DNA from: Cellulomonas fimi ATCC 484 | GTDB taxonomy: Bacteria > Actinomycetota > Actinomycetes > Actinomycetales > Cellulomonadaceae | Direction of reading: 5' to 3' | DNA: 64,000 nucleotides | NCBI RefSeq assembly: GCF_000212695.1 | Contig: NC_015514.1 | Coordinates: forward strand, 4,030,001 to 4,094,000 | Shown here: piece after piece, positions 38,601 to 47,304 of the stretch | Numbering within the stretch: position 1 is the stretch's first letter | How the letters are laid out: each line of letters opens with the position of its first letter | The notes under the pieces: generated by a model | What the model saw: only the letters and a program-made list of their open reading frames with translations | Told to the model about the DNA's origin: nothing | Database searches by the model: none | Program-made: the position numbers and the translations under genes

Positions 38601-39538
38601 TTCACACCCGCGCTTCCGGCCGACACGTTCATCTCGTACAGGTACTTCTGGCCGAGGTAGTAGATCGCGATCATCGGCAGCGTCAGCATGATCGAGCCGA
38701 CCATCACGAGGTTCCACGGCGGGAGCTGCATCGCGTTGCTCGTGGAGGTCATGTACTGCAGGCCGAGGGCCAGCGGCATCATGTCCTCCTGGTTGAGGTA
38801 GATGAGCGGCCCCATGAAGTCGCCCCACGCGGCGGTGAGCGTGAAGATCGCGATGGCCGTGAGGATCGGCCACATCATCGGCAGGATGATCCGGCGGTAG
38901 ATGCCGAAGTAGCCGAGCCCGTCGACCTGCGCGGCCTCGTCCATCTCGCTCGGGATGCGCGAGACGAACTGCCGCACGAGGAACACGTTGAACGCGTTGG
39001 AGAAGAAGTTCGGGATGATGAGCGGCAGGAACGTGTTGACCCAGCCGAGCTCCTTGAACAGCAGGAACTGGGGGATCATCGTGATCTGCGCGGGGATCAT
39101 CATCGTGGCGAGCACGACCATGAACATGACGTTCTTGCCGGGCGCCCGCAGCCGCGCGAACGCGTAGCCGACGAGCGACGACGACAGCACCTGGCCGACG
39201 GCCGACAGCGTCGCGATGATGACCGAGTTGAGGATGAACGTGCCGACCGGCAGGCCGGTGGCCGTGAACACGTCCGAGAAGTTCGACCACTCGAACTCCG
39301 TCGGGATGATCGTGAACATGTTCGTGGCGCTCGTCTGGTCGCTCGCGAGGGCGATCGAGAACATGAGGATGAACGGCACGAAGAAGATCGCGGAGACGAC
39401 CAGCAGCACCGCGTAGGTGGCCGGCGACGCCTTGAACGCCTTGAGGGTGCGGGCCGACGTGAGGTCGCCGTGCTTGCTCTCGCCGGGCTCGTCGTGCGGG
39501 GGCGCCGCGATGGGCGGCACCTGGGTGGCGGCAGCCAT
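38597..39538 (-). CDS. Carbohydrate ABC transporter permease (MalG-type)
   Basis: A 313-residue inner-membrane subunit with six helices after a soluble N-terminus of about 45 residues. The ATPase-contacting EAA loop reads EAAQVDGLGYFGIYRRIILP. Together with the preceding permease and the binding protein it forms a sugar importer. No ATPase gene is in the operon; Actinobacteria commonly share one MsiK-type ATPase for such systems (established). The ATG overlaps the previous stop by one base (TGATG). Confidence 0.95.
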   Translation of the reverse strand: MAAATQVPPIAAPPHDEPGESKHGDLTSARTLKAFKASPATYAVLLVVSAIFFVPFILMFSIALASDQTSATNMFTIIPTEFEWSNFSDVFTATGLPVGTFILNSVIIATLSAVGQVLSSSLVGYAFARLRAPGKNVMFMVVLATMMIPAQITMIPQFLLFKELGWVNTFLPLIIPNFFSNAFNVFLVRQFVSRIPSEMDEAAQVDGLGYFGIYRRIILPMMWPILTAIAIFTLTAAWGDFMGPLIYLNQEDMMPLALGLQYMTSTSNAMQLPPWNLVMVGSIMLTLPMIAIYYLGQKYLYEMNVSAGSAGVK

Positions 39539-40512
39539 CACCGCACCTCCGTCTCGTAGAAGACCCACTTCTTGGACGTCCGGAACGCGATGATCGTGAA
39601 GACGATGATCACGAGGAACAGCAGCCAGGCGATCGCCGAGGCGTAGCCGAAGTGGTAGAAGCTGAAGGCCTCACGGAAGAGCAGCGGCACCATCATCATG
39701 CTCGCGTTGTCGGGTCCTCCGGAGGTGAGGATGTAGACCTGCCCGAAGATCTGGAACGCCCCGATCAGCCCCATGATGAGGTTGAAGAAGATGATGGGCG
39801 TGATCTGCGGGAACGTGATGGACCAGAACTGCCGGATCGGCCCCGCGCCGTCGATCTCCGCGGCCTCGTAGAACTCCTTGGGGATGCCGTTCATGGCGGA
39901 CAGCAGGAGCACGGTCGCGCCGCCGGCGCCCCACGCGGACAGCACGACCAGGGCGGGCTTGACCCACGTCGGGTCGAGCAGCCAGTCCGGGCCCTGCACG
40001 CCGACGACGCCCAGCAGGTCGTTGAGCGGACCGGACGGCGCGAGGACCATCTTGAACACCATCGCGGTGGCCACGAGCGGCACGAGCGTGGGCAGGTAGA
40101 TGAACGTGCGGAACAGCTTGCGGCCGCGGACCTTCTTGTTGAGCAGGTTCGCGAGCCAGACGCCGATGACGAGCCCGAGCGGGACCGACACGAGCGCGTA
40201 GAAGAACGTGTTGCCGAGCGCCTTCCAGAAGATCGGGTCGTCCGTCAGCGCCCGCGTGTAGTTGTCGAACCCGACGAACTGCGGGGGCGTGAACGAGTCC
40301 CACTCGGTCAGCGAGATGTAGACCGACGCGATCATCGGGCCCAGGAGGAACCCGACGAAGCCGATCAGCCACGGCGAGATGAAGAGCCAGAAATAGCGTG
40401 CCTCGACCTTGCGCCGTCGCGTGAGCTTCTGGCGAGGCGCGCTGCGCCCCCCGGGGCGGCGCGGGCTGGTCGCCCGCGCCGCTCCGAAGGCCTCGCCGAG
40501 GGTCGCGGTCAT
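39538..40512 (-). CDS. Carbohydrate ABC transporter permease (MalF-type)
   Basis: A 324-residue permease with six helices beginning YFWLFISPWLIGFVGFLLGP. The EAA loop is EAAEIDGAGPIRQFWSITFPQI. The basic N-terminus (KLTRRRKVEARY) is cytosolic. The start overlaps the binding-protein stop by one base (TGATG). It partners with the MalG-type permease downstream, and the pair should form the heterodimeric channel. Confidence 0.95.
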   Translation of the reverse strand: MTATLGEAFGAARATSPRRPGGRSAPRQKLTRRRKVEARYFWLFISPWLIGFVGFLLGPMIASVYISLTEWDSFTPPQFVGFDNYTRALTDDPIFWKALGNTFFYALVSVPLGLVIGVWLANLLNKKVRGRKLFRTFIYLPTLVPLVATAMVFKMVLAPSGPLNDLLGVVGVQGPDWLLDPTWVKPALVVLSAWGAGGATVLLLSAMNGIPKEFYEAAEIDGAGPIRQFWSITFPQITPIIFFNLIMGLIGAFQIFGQVYILTSGGPDNASMMMVPLLFREAFSFYHFGYASAIAWLLFLVIIVFTIIAFRTSKKWVFYETEVR

Positions 40513-41807
40513 CAGCTCGCCGGCTTGATGATCGACTCGAGCTGCTTCTGGATCGTGTCCAGCTGCGTCTTGGCGTCGCCGCCCTCGTTCCAGAACGTGC
40601 CGAGGTTGTCGTCGAACGCGGCCTGCATCTCGTTCCACTCGGGGATGAGCGGCGAGCGGAAGACGAAGGACGACGACTCGCCGAACGCGCCCATGTTCAC
40701 CTCGCGGGTGGCCCACTCGGGCTTGAGGAACGCCTCGGACTGCTGCACCTCGAGGTTGGCGGGCACGTCCTGCGCGTTCTTGATGATGACGGCCTGCGCC
40801 TCGGCGTCGGTGAGGAAGTCGATCGCCTGGAACGCCTGCTCGGCGTGCTCGCTGTCACGCGAGATCGCCAGGCCGGAGCCGAACGCGGAGACGGCCTGCT
40901 CCTCGCCCTGCCACATCGGCGCGATGTCCCAGTTGAAGTCCACGTCGAGCAGCGAGTTGATCGCCCAGAAGCCGGTCGTGTTCATCGCGACCTTCTCCGC
41001 GGCGAACGCCGGGTCGCCGCCCATGTCGGGGCCCATGTCCGCGTACTCGGCGGCCGTGGGGACGACGTGCAGCTTGTGCGTGAGGTCGTTGGCCCACTGC
41101 AGCGCCTCGACGACCTCGGGCGAGTTGGCCTGCGGCTGGCCCTCGTCGTCGATGATCTGGCCGCCGTTCTGGTACGCGAACGACCACCACTGCGCCCACC
41201 AGCCGGCGCCCGAGTAGCCCCACTGCTGGCCGGGGACGGTCAGCTTCTCCATGGCGGCCTGCGCGTCCTGCCAGGTCCAGTCGGCGTTCGGGTACTCGAC
41301 GCCCGCGGCGTCGAACATGTCCTTGTTGTAGTAGACGATCATCGCGCCGGAGCGGTCGGGGATCGCGTAGACGCTGTCCTCGTACGAGTAGAGCGTGCCG
41401 ACGGGGCCGAACCGCTCCTCGAGGTCGAGGCCGGCGTCGGCGGCGAGGTCGTCGAGCGGGATGATCTGGTTCTTCGACGAGTAGACGTTGACGCCCTCGG
41501 CGACCTGCATGATGTCGGGGCCGTCGCCGCCGGCGATCATCGTCTGGACCTTCTGCTCGTACTGCTCACCGGGGATGAGCTGGAGCTCGATCTTGACGTC
41601 GTCCTGCGAGGCCTCGAAGAGGTCGATGCGCTCCTGGTACGACTTCTTGTCGACGTCGCCGCCCCAGACCGTCATCTTGAGCGTCGTGCTGCCGTCGGCC
41701 GCGGTGTCGTCGCCACCGCCCGAGCCGCACGCGGCCAGGGTGACGATGCCCAGCGCCGCGATCGCGGCCGTTCCGGCCCGGAGGCTCTTCGACCTCTTCG
41801 TGCTCAT
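40512..41807 (-). CDS. Sugar-binding lipoprotein of the galactoside importer
   Basis: A 431-residue family 1 extracellular solute-binding protein. The signal runs LRAGTAAIAALGIVTLAAC, with the lipobox LAAC, then a Gly/Asp linker. The mature domain starts TLKMTVWGGDVDKKSYQERIDLF and contains GGDGPDIMQVAEGVNVY, as in oligosaccharide binders. It is the first gene of the five-gene transporter-GH35-ROK operon. A purine-rich AGAGGCGG precedes the ATG at 41807. The upstream region carries a candidate ROK operator. A beta-galacto-oligosaccharide ligand is inferred from the neighbours. Confidence 0.93.
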   Translation of the reverse strand: MSTKRSKSLRAGTAAIAALGIVTLAACGSGGGDDTAADGSTTLKMTVWGGDVDKKSYQERIDLFEASQDDVKIELQLIPGEQYEQKVQTMIAGGDGPDIMQVAEGVNVYSSKNQIIPLDDLAADAGLDLEERFGPVGTLYSYEDSVYAIPDRSGAMIVYYNKDMFDAAGVEYPNADWTWQDAQAAMEKLTVPGQQWGYSGAGWWAQWWSFAYQNGGQIIDDEGQPQANSPEVVEALQWANDLTHKLHVVPTAAEYADMGPDMGGDPAFAAEKVAMNTTGFWAINSLLDVDFNWDIAPMWQGEEQAVSAFGSGLAISRDSEHAEQAFQAIDFLTDAEAQAVIIKNAQDVPANLEVQQSEAFLKPEWATREVNMGAFGESSSFVFRSPLIPEWNEMQAAFDDNLGTFWNEGGDAKTQLDTIQKQLESIIKPAS

Positions 41808-41891
41808 GCTGTCCGCCTCTCTGCGGTCAGGGACGGCGCCGCCGCGTCGTCGTCCCACGGCACCGTCGAGAAACTGTCGGGGTTAACCTAA

Positions 41892-41918
41892 CCCTTAGAC
41901 GAATGGATGGAAAGCCTG
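41892..41918. promoter_or_regulatory. Candidate ROK operator upstream of the importer operon
   Basis: CCCTTAGACGAATGG (41892-41906) is a near copy of the 27601-27615 site, and the match continues over 27 bp (22 identical). An AT-rich GGTTAACCTAACC precedes it. It lies about 85 bp upstream of the binding-protein start on the minus strand, within a 304-bp gene-free region (41808-42111). Confidence 0.55.
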
Positions 41919-41980
41919 CCTGGTCACGGTTGGATCACGACTCCCCCGGCCGGACCGGATCGCCGAGACAGATCGTTGCA

Positions 41981-41995
41981 CCCTTCGTCTAATGG
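41981..41995. promoter_or_regulatory. Second candidate ROK operator, on the exporter side
   Basis: CCCTTCGTCTAATGG matches the reverse complement of the 41892 site at 13 of 15 bases. A possible -10 TAGAGT follows at 41997-42002, placing this site in the promoter of the divergent ABC exporter gene. Confidence 0.5.
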
Positions 41996-42111
41996 CTAGA
42001 GTTATGAGTGCTCGACGTCGAGCGCACCGCCCGGAGGCCTTCGACGCAGCCCGCAGCAGGGACGACACGTCCCGACGGACCCGCGCCCGCACCGGCCGAG
42101 AGGCACCCCCG

Positions 42112-43878
42112 ATGACCGTCGCCTGCCGAGGCTCAGCCGTCCACGTCGACGGTCACCACCCCCTGCGGTCCGTGCTGCGGCTCCTGCGCGCGCACCGCGC
42201 CCGCGTCGTCGGCGCCGTCCTCGTCTTCCCCGTCAAGGACTCCCCGCAGTGGCTCATGCCGGTCGTCACCGCCCACGTCATCGACATCGTCGTCGACGGC
42301 GGACCCCTGCGGGACCTCGGCGTCTGGGCCGCCGTCGCGTTCGTCGCGCTGCTCCAGAACTACTGGACGCACGTGCTCTACACGAAGCTGTTCATGGGGG
42401 CCGTCCGGCAGATCGGCGCCGACCTCCGCAACGCGCTCACCGCGCGGCTGCAGAGCCTGTCCATCGGCTTCCACTCCCGCACCTCGTCCTCGATCGTGCA
42501 GACCAAGGTCGTCCGCGACGTCGAGAACATCGAGCTCGCGCTCCAGCAGGTCACCCACCCCGTCCTCGCGCAGACCACCGTCGTCACCGGCGCGATCGTC
42601 ATGACCGCGCTGTCCGTGCCGCAGTTCCTGCCCGTCTACGCGCTCACCATCCCCCTCGCGGTCGTCCTGCGCTGGGGGCTCGCGCGGCGGTCCCGGCAGC
42701 GCAACGAGGACTTCCGCCGCAACGTCGAGCACTTCGCGTCGCGCGTCGGCGAGATGGCCACGCTGCTGCCCATCACGCGTGCCCACGGCCTCGAGGCCAC
42801 CGCGCAGGCCCGGATCGCCGAGGGCGCCGAGGGCGTGCGGACCTCCGGGTACGAGCTCGACGTGCTCAACGGCCGGTTCCAGTCCCTGTCCTGGGTCGTC
42901 CTGCAGCTGCTCTCCGTGAGCTGCCTCGTCATCGGCGCGTGGGCGGCCGTGACCGGGCGCGTCGGCATCACGCCCGGCGAGGTCGTCCAGCTCTCCGCCT
43001 ACTTCGGCCTCATCACCGGGGGCGTCACGCAGGTGCTCATGGTGCTGCCCGTCGGGCAGAAGGGCCTGGAGTCCGTGCGGTCCGTCGCCGAGGTGCTCAC
43101 CGAGCCCGACCTCGAGGAGAACGCCGGCAAGGCCGTCGTCGCGTCCGTCGGCGGCGCGCTGCGGTTCGAGCACGTCGGGTTCCGCTACCCCGACGCCCCC
43201 GAGCCCGCGCTGCTCGACGTCGACCTCGACGTCCGCCCCGGCGAGACCGTCGCGTTCGTCGGCCCGTCCGGCTCTGGCAAGTCGACCATGCTCAACCTCG
43301 CGCTCGGGTTCCTGCGCCCCACCGACGGGCGGCTGCTGCTCGACGGCGTCGACGCCGCCACGCTCGACCTGCGCACCTACCGCCGGCACGTGTCCGTCGT
43401 CCCGCAGGAGTCCGTCCTGTTCGAGGGGTCGATCCGCGAGAACGTCACCTACGGCCTGCACGACGTGCCCGACGAGCGCGTCCGCCAGGCGCTCGTCGAC
43501 GCGAACGCGGCCGAGATCGTCGACGACCTGCCCGACGGGTGGCACACCGTCGTCGGCGAGCGCGGCGCACGGCTGTCCGGCGGGCAGCGGCAGCGCATCG
43601 CGATCGCCCGCGCACTCGTGCGCGACCCGCGCGTCCTGCTGCTCGACGAGGCCACCTCCGCGCTCGACTCCGAGTCCGAGGCGCTGGTCCGGGACGCGCT
43701 CGCGCGGCTCATGCGCGGCCGGACGACGCTCGTCGTCGCGCACCGGCTGTCCACGATCCGCGGCGCCGACCGCATCGTCGTGCTCGACCACGGGCGCGTC
43801 GTCGAGGTCGGCGACCACGACGCGCTCGTCGCGGCGGGCGGGCGGTACGCGCGGCTGGAGCACGCGCAGCGCACCTGA
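42112..43878 (+). CDS. ABC exporter-type transporter (fused membrane and ATPase domains)
   Basis: A 588-residue half-transporter that should work as a homodimer. The membrane domain (about 15-310, six helices) includes GFHSRTSSSIVQTKVVRDVENIE, split across a coupling region. The ATPase domain (about 345-588) has Walker A GPSGSGKST, signature LSGGQRQRIAIARAL, Walker B VLLLDEATSALD and the H-loop AHRLST, all intact. The ATG at 42112 has GAGAGG nine bases upstream. It is divergent from the sugar importer and 94 bp before the GH30 gene. Its cargo is unknown; co-location suggests a role in glycan use. Confidence 0.92.
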   Translation: MTVACRGSAVHVDGHHPLRSVLRLLRAHRARVVGAVLVFPVKDSPQWLMPVVTAHVIDIVVDGGPLRDLGVWAAVAFVALLQNYWTHVLYTKLFMGAVRQIGADLRNALTARLQSLSIGFHSRTSSSIVQTKVVRDVENIELALQQVTHPVLAQTTVVTGAIVMTALSVPQFLPVYALTIPLAVVLRWGLARRSRQRNEDFRRNVEHFASRVGEMATLLPITRAHGLEATAQARIAEGAEGVRTSGYELDVLNGRFQSLSWVVLQLLSVSCLVIGAWAAVTGRVGITPGEVVQLSAYFGLITGGVTQVLMVLPVGQKGLESVRSVAEVLTEPDLEENAGKAVVASVGGALRFEHVGFRYPDAPEPALLDVDLDVRPGETVAFVGPSGSGKSTMLNLALGFLRPTDGRLLLDGVDAATLDLRTYRRHVSVVPQESVLFEGSIRENVTYGLHDVPDERVRQALVDANAAEIVDDLPDGWHTVVGERGARLSGGQRQRIAIARALVRDPRVLLLDEATSALDSESEALVRDALARLMRGRTTLVVAHRLSTIRGADRIVVLDHGRVVEVGDHDALVAAGGRYARLEHAQRT

Positions 43879-43972
43879 GACCACGCGTGACGCCGCACCT
43901 GACGTCCGACCTGAGCAGCACCGGCAGCAGCACCCGCAGCACCACCCGCAGCAGACCCCGAGGAAAGGCAGT

Positions 43973-46123
43973 GTGGCCGTGACCAGCACCTCGAAGCGGC
44001 GCAGGCGCGCCGTGATCGCCGCCGCGACCGTGGCGGGCGTCGCCGCCGCCGGGGGCGCCGTGACCGCGCTCGCCGTCGGCACCCCCGACGACGTCCCCGG
44101 CGACCCGCTCACCATCCGCCCCAACCCGGCGTACCGGTCGAGCGAGCCGTTCCAGGGCTGGGGCACGAGCCTCGTCTGGTTCGCGCACGCCACCGGCGGC
44201 TACCCCGACGCCCTGCGCGAGGAGCTGTACCAGAAGGTGTTCGGCGAGGACGGGCTCAACCTCACGGTCGTGCGCTACAACGTCGGCGGCGGCAACGCGA
44301 CCGACGTCGACTCGGCGGCGTACATGCGCCCCGGCGGCGACGTGCCCGGCTGGTGGGCGCCCACCCCGTCCGCGACCCTCGCCCAGGCCGACGCGTTCCG
44401 CACCGCGTGGGACCCGGAGGACGACGCGTCGTACGACCTCGACGCCGACCCCGGCCAGCGGTGGTGGGTCGAGCGGCTCGCGCAGGACGCGCGCGTCACG
44501 CACTGGGAGGCGTTCAGCAACTCGCCGCCCTGGTTCATGACCGAGTCGGGGTACGTGACGGGCGGCCTGTCCCCCACCACGGACCAGCTGCGCGCCGACA
44601 GCGTCGAGGACTTCGTGGCGTACATGGTGCGCGTCGTCGAGCACCTGGAGAGCACCTACGGGATCTCCTTCGCGACGATCGACCCGATGAACGAGCCCAA
44701 CACCGACTACTGGGCGACGCGGTTCCGCGAGGACGGCAGCCTGGAGCCCCGCCGGCAGGAGGGCGCGCACCTGTCGCCCGCGCTGCAGGCCCGGCTCGTC
44801 GAGGCGCTCGCCGCCCGGCTCGACGGCGCCGCGACGGACGCGGTCGTGTCCGGCCCGGACGAGACGAACCCGCGCCTGTTCGTGCAGGACTGGGAGGGCT
44901 GGACGCCCGCCGCGCGCGACGCCGTCGGCCAGCTCAACGTGCACACGTACGGCACCGAGGACCGGGTGCAGGTCCGTGACATCGCGAAGGCCAGCGGCAA
45001 GCCGCTGTGGATGAGCGAGGTCGAGGGCGACTTCAGCCTCGAGGGCGGGTTCGACGTCGACGACATGGCGAACGGCCTCGGGATGGCGACGCGGATCGTC
45101 GACGACCTGCGCGAGCTCGAGCCGCGCGCGTGGGTCTTCTGGCAGCCCGTCGAGGACCGCTGGCACATGGAGCTCGAGGCCGACGGCAACTGGGGCAGCG
45201 TCTACGTCGACCTCGACTGCGGCGCCGACGGCACGTCCGCGCGACGCGTCGCCGCGGGGCACGCGGACCCGACGTGCCGCATCCTGACGAACACGAAGTA
45301 CGACACCGTCCGGAACTTCACGCACCACATCGAGCCCGGCGACGTCCAGGTCGCCGTCGACGACCCGTCGACCACCGCGTTCGTGCACGACGGCGGCGCG
45401 ACGCTCGTGCACGTCAACACGTCCCGCTCGGACCGGGCCGTGACGCTCGACCTGCGGGGCTTCGGGTCCTGGGCCGGCGCGACCGTCACGCCCGTCGTCA
45501 CGACCGCCCCGCGGCCCGTCCCGCAGCCCGACGACCCGCCGCACGCGCTGGTCGAGGGCGAGCCCGTGGCCGTCGGGCGCGACGGCACCGTGACGCTGCC
45601 CGTGCCCGCCAAGTCCGTCACGACGTTCCTGGTCGAGGGTGTCGCGGGCGTGGCCGAGGACGGCGCACCCGCCGACGGCACACCGTTCCGCGTGCTGAGC
45701 GCCGACGGCGGCCTCGCGCTGACGGCGGGTCCCGTGGTGGCCGGGGACGGCGGGCCGGCGGTCGTGACCACCGTCGAGTCCACCGCGGACGCCGCGCCCG
45801 GGCAGAGGTGGACGCTGCGCACGCTGTCCGGCGCCGGGACCAACCGGCGTGTCGTGACGCTCACGGACGGCGACGGCACGCTCCTCGCGGCGACCGACGA
45901 GGGAGGCACCGCGCGCGTGCGCCCCGACGCGGCCGGCCCCGGGCGCGCGCAGCAGTGGGTGCTGAGTACGACCGACGGCCGCACGTGGTCGCTGCTGTCG
46001 GTCGCGACGGGCCGCCAGCTCGACGTGAGCCGCCGCAGCGCCGACCCCGGCACGCGCGTCGGCCTCGCGCCGTCGACGACCGACCCGCAGCAGGCCTGGA
46101 CGTTCGACCCGGCCGGGTCCTGA
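43973..46123 (+). CDS. Exported GH30 glycosidase with C-terminal lectin-like domain
   Basis: A 716-residue extracytoplasmic enzyme. A basic start and hydrophobic Ala/Val helix (about 12-34) form a signal or anchor. The GH30-like barrel plus beta domain covers about 45-545: FQGWGTSLVWFAHATGG, RYNVGGGNA, acid/base Glu241 in DPMNEPNTDYW and nucleophile Glu349 in LWMSEVEGD. This pattern recalls subfamily 5 endo- or exo-beta-1,6-galactanases (tentative). Residues about 570-716 look like a ricin-type beta-trefoil (SLLSVATGRQLDVSRR, QQAWTFDPAGS). It would release galacto-oligosaccharides outside the cell for the importer. Confidence 0.85.
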   Translation: MAVTSTSKRRRRAVIAAATVAGVAAAGGAVTALAVGTPDDVPGDPLTIRPNPAYRSSEPFQGWGTSLVWFAHATGGYPDALREELYQKVFGEDGLNLTVVRYNVGGGNATDVDSAAYMRPGGDVPGWWAPTPSATLAQADAFRTAWDPEDDASYDLDADPGQRWWVERLAQDARVTHWEAFSNSPPWFMTESGYVTGGLSPTTDQLRADSVEDFVAYMVRVVEHLESTYGISFATIDPMNEPNTDYWATRFREDGSLEPRRQEGAHLSPALQARLVEALAARLDGAATDAVVSGPDETNPRLFVQDWEGWTPAARDAVGQLNVHTYGTEDRVQVRDIAKASGKPLWMSEVEGDFSLEGGFDVDDMANGLGMATRIVDDLRELEPRAWVFWQPVEDRWHMELEADGNWGSVYVDLDCGADGTSARRVAAGHADPTCRILTNTKYDTVRNFTHHIEPGDVQVAVDDPSTTAFVHDGGATLVHVNTSRSDRAVTLDLRGFGSWAGATVTPVVTTAPRPVPQPDDPPHALVEGEPVAVGRDGTVTLPVPAKSVTTFLVEGVAGVAEDGAPADGTPFRVLSADGGLALTAGPVVAGDGGPAVVTTVESTADAAPGQRWTLRTLSGAGTNRRVVTLTDGDGTLLAATDEGGTARVRPDAAGPGRAQQWVLSTTDGRTWSLLSVATGRQLDVSRRSADPGTRVGLAPSTTDPQQAWTFDPAGS

Positions 46124-46308
46124 CGTCCCGCCCGGCCGGTTGCCCGACGGCGCCGGCCGGGCGTGCACCGGCGGGGACGTCGCCGGTCCGGGCGCGACTG
46201 GGCCGAGCGGGTGCACCTCGCGCGACCCGCACCGCCTCTGCACGGGGCCGCGCTAGCGTCCCCGTGGCCGCGCCGACCCCGCCGGCCGGCACCCACGGAG
46301 GCCCCGCG

Positions 46309-46803
46309 ATGAGCTCGTTCGTCCTGCCCGCCGACCACATCGACTACGTGGTCACGGCCGCCTGCCGGTACGTCCCCGAGCACCCCGACGTCTCCGGCCG
46401 CGACCCGCAGGACCTCGGACGGACGCTGTGGCGCGAGAACATGGGCGAGCGCATCGAGGACGTCGACCTCGACTGGATGGACGACGACGAGCGCGAGGAG
46501 TTCGAGGAGGACCGCGACGCGCTGCGGGCCGCGCTCGCCGCCTACACGTACCGCCCGGTCGCCGACGTCGAGCCGCTGCAGACCGTCTGGGCCGCCCGGT
46601 GCTGGCAGTACCAGCGCGGTCGCGAGGGCTTCCACGACGTCCCCGGCTCGTGGCGGCTCGCGGACGCGGTCGTCGCCGCGGCGCTCGCACAGCTCCCGGC
46701 GTCGGCGTTCCGGGACGCCGACGCCGACCGGAGCTCCGAGGGTCTGCGCGACCTCGACCCGGCCGTCACCGCCTGGGTGTGGACGCGCGCCCGGGAGGCG
46801 TGA
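46309..46803 (+). CDS. Conserved hypothetical protein
   Basis: A 164-residue soluble acidic protein. No signal, membrane helix or catalytic motif is seen. Distinctive stretches are NMGERIEDVDLDWMDDDEREEFEED and VWAARCWQYQRGREGFHDVPGSWRLAD, each broken by charged turns. Similar short proteins are common in Actinobacteria, but I know no function. GGAGG precedes the ATG, and TAGCGT about 50 bp upstream may be its -10. Its stop is only four bases from the convergent VOC gene, with no room for a terminator. Confidence 0.75.
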   Translation: MSSFVLPADHIDYVVTAACRYVPEHPDVSGRDPQDLGRTLWRENMGERIEDVDLDWMDDDEREEFEEDRDALRAALAAYTYRPVADVEPLQTVWAARCWQYQRGREGFHDVPGSWRLADAVVAAALAQLPASAFRDADADRSSEGLRDLDPAVTAWVWTRAREA

Positions 46804-46807
46804 ACCG

Positions 46808-47182
46808 TCAGGCGGAGCGGTCCGGGAGCTCCTGCACGGCCCACTCGTTGCCGTCCGGGTCGGAGAACCCCGTGAACCGGCCCCACGGGAAGTCCTGGAC
46901 GGGCGGCGCGTCGACCCCGTGCTCGACGAGGAACGCGCGGGCCGCGTCGGCGTCGTCGACGACCACCTGCAGGCCCTTCACCGACCCGGGTGCGGCGTCG
47001 GTCAGCCCGAGCCCGACGGCGATCGAGCACGCCGAGCCGGGCGGGGTGAGCTGGACGAACCGCAGGTCCGGCGACACGACGTTGTCGAAGTCGACCGCGA
47101 AGCCGACCTGGTCCGCGTAGAACGCCTTGGCCCGGTCCACGTCGCTGACCGGGACGATCACGAGCTCGAGCCTGAAGTCCAT
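46808..47182 (-). CDS. VOC (glyoxalase/bleomycin-resistance) family protein
   Basis: A 124-residue protein of the vicinal oxygen chelate fold. It opens MDFRLELVIVPVSDVDRAKAFYADQVGF and ends FTGFSDPDGNEWAVQEL, the two beta-alpha-beta-beta-beta modules with the usual metal-site Glu at the end. Members are metal-dependent lyases, dioxygenases or drug-binding proteins. This subgroup is uncharacterised, so no substrate is assigned. The ATG at 47182 gives the standard N-terminus, although the frame stays open upstream. Confidence 0.9.
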   Translation of the reverse strand: MDFRLELVIVPVSDVDRAKAFYADQVGFAVDFDNVVSPDLRFVQLTPPGSACSIAVGLGLTDAAPGSVKGLQVVVDDADAARAFLVEHGVDAPPVQDFPWGRFTGFSDPDGNEWAVQELPDRSA

Positions 47183-47304
47183 CGTCGACCCCCTCGACGG
47201 GCCGCCGACCCGACGCCGGCGGCGGACCTCCATCGTGCCGCCGACCACCCACACGGCCCGAGGCCCACCGCGCGGGCGCGCCACCGACGCGGGAGCATCG
47301 GGCG

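Noticed and set aside
43878..43972. Repeat with function in the GCAGCA-rich spacer before the GH30 gene
   Set aside because: Short, imperfect and without symmetry; probably compositional.
46124..46308. Hidden small gene between GH30 and the hypothetical gene
   Set aside because: Only short frames without ribosome binding sites; a TAGCGT at 46254 fits a promoter for the downstream gene.
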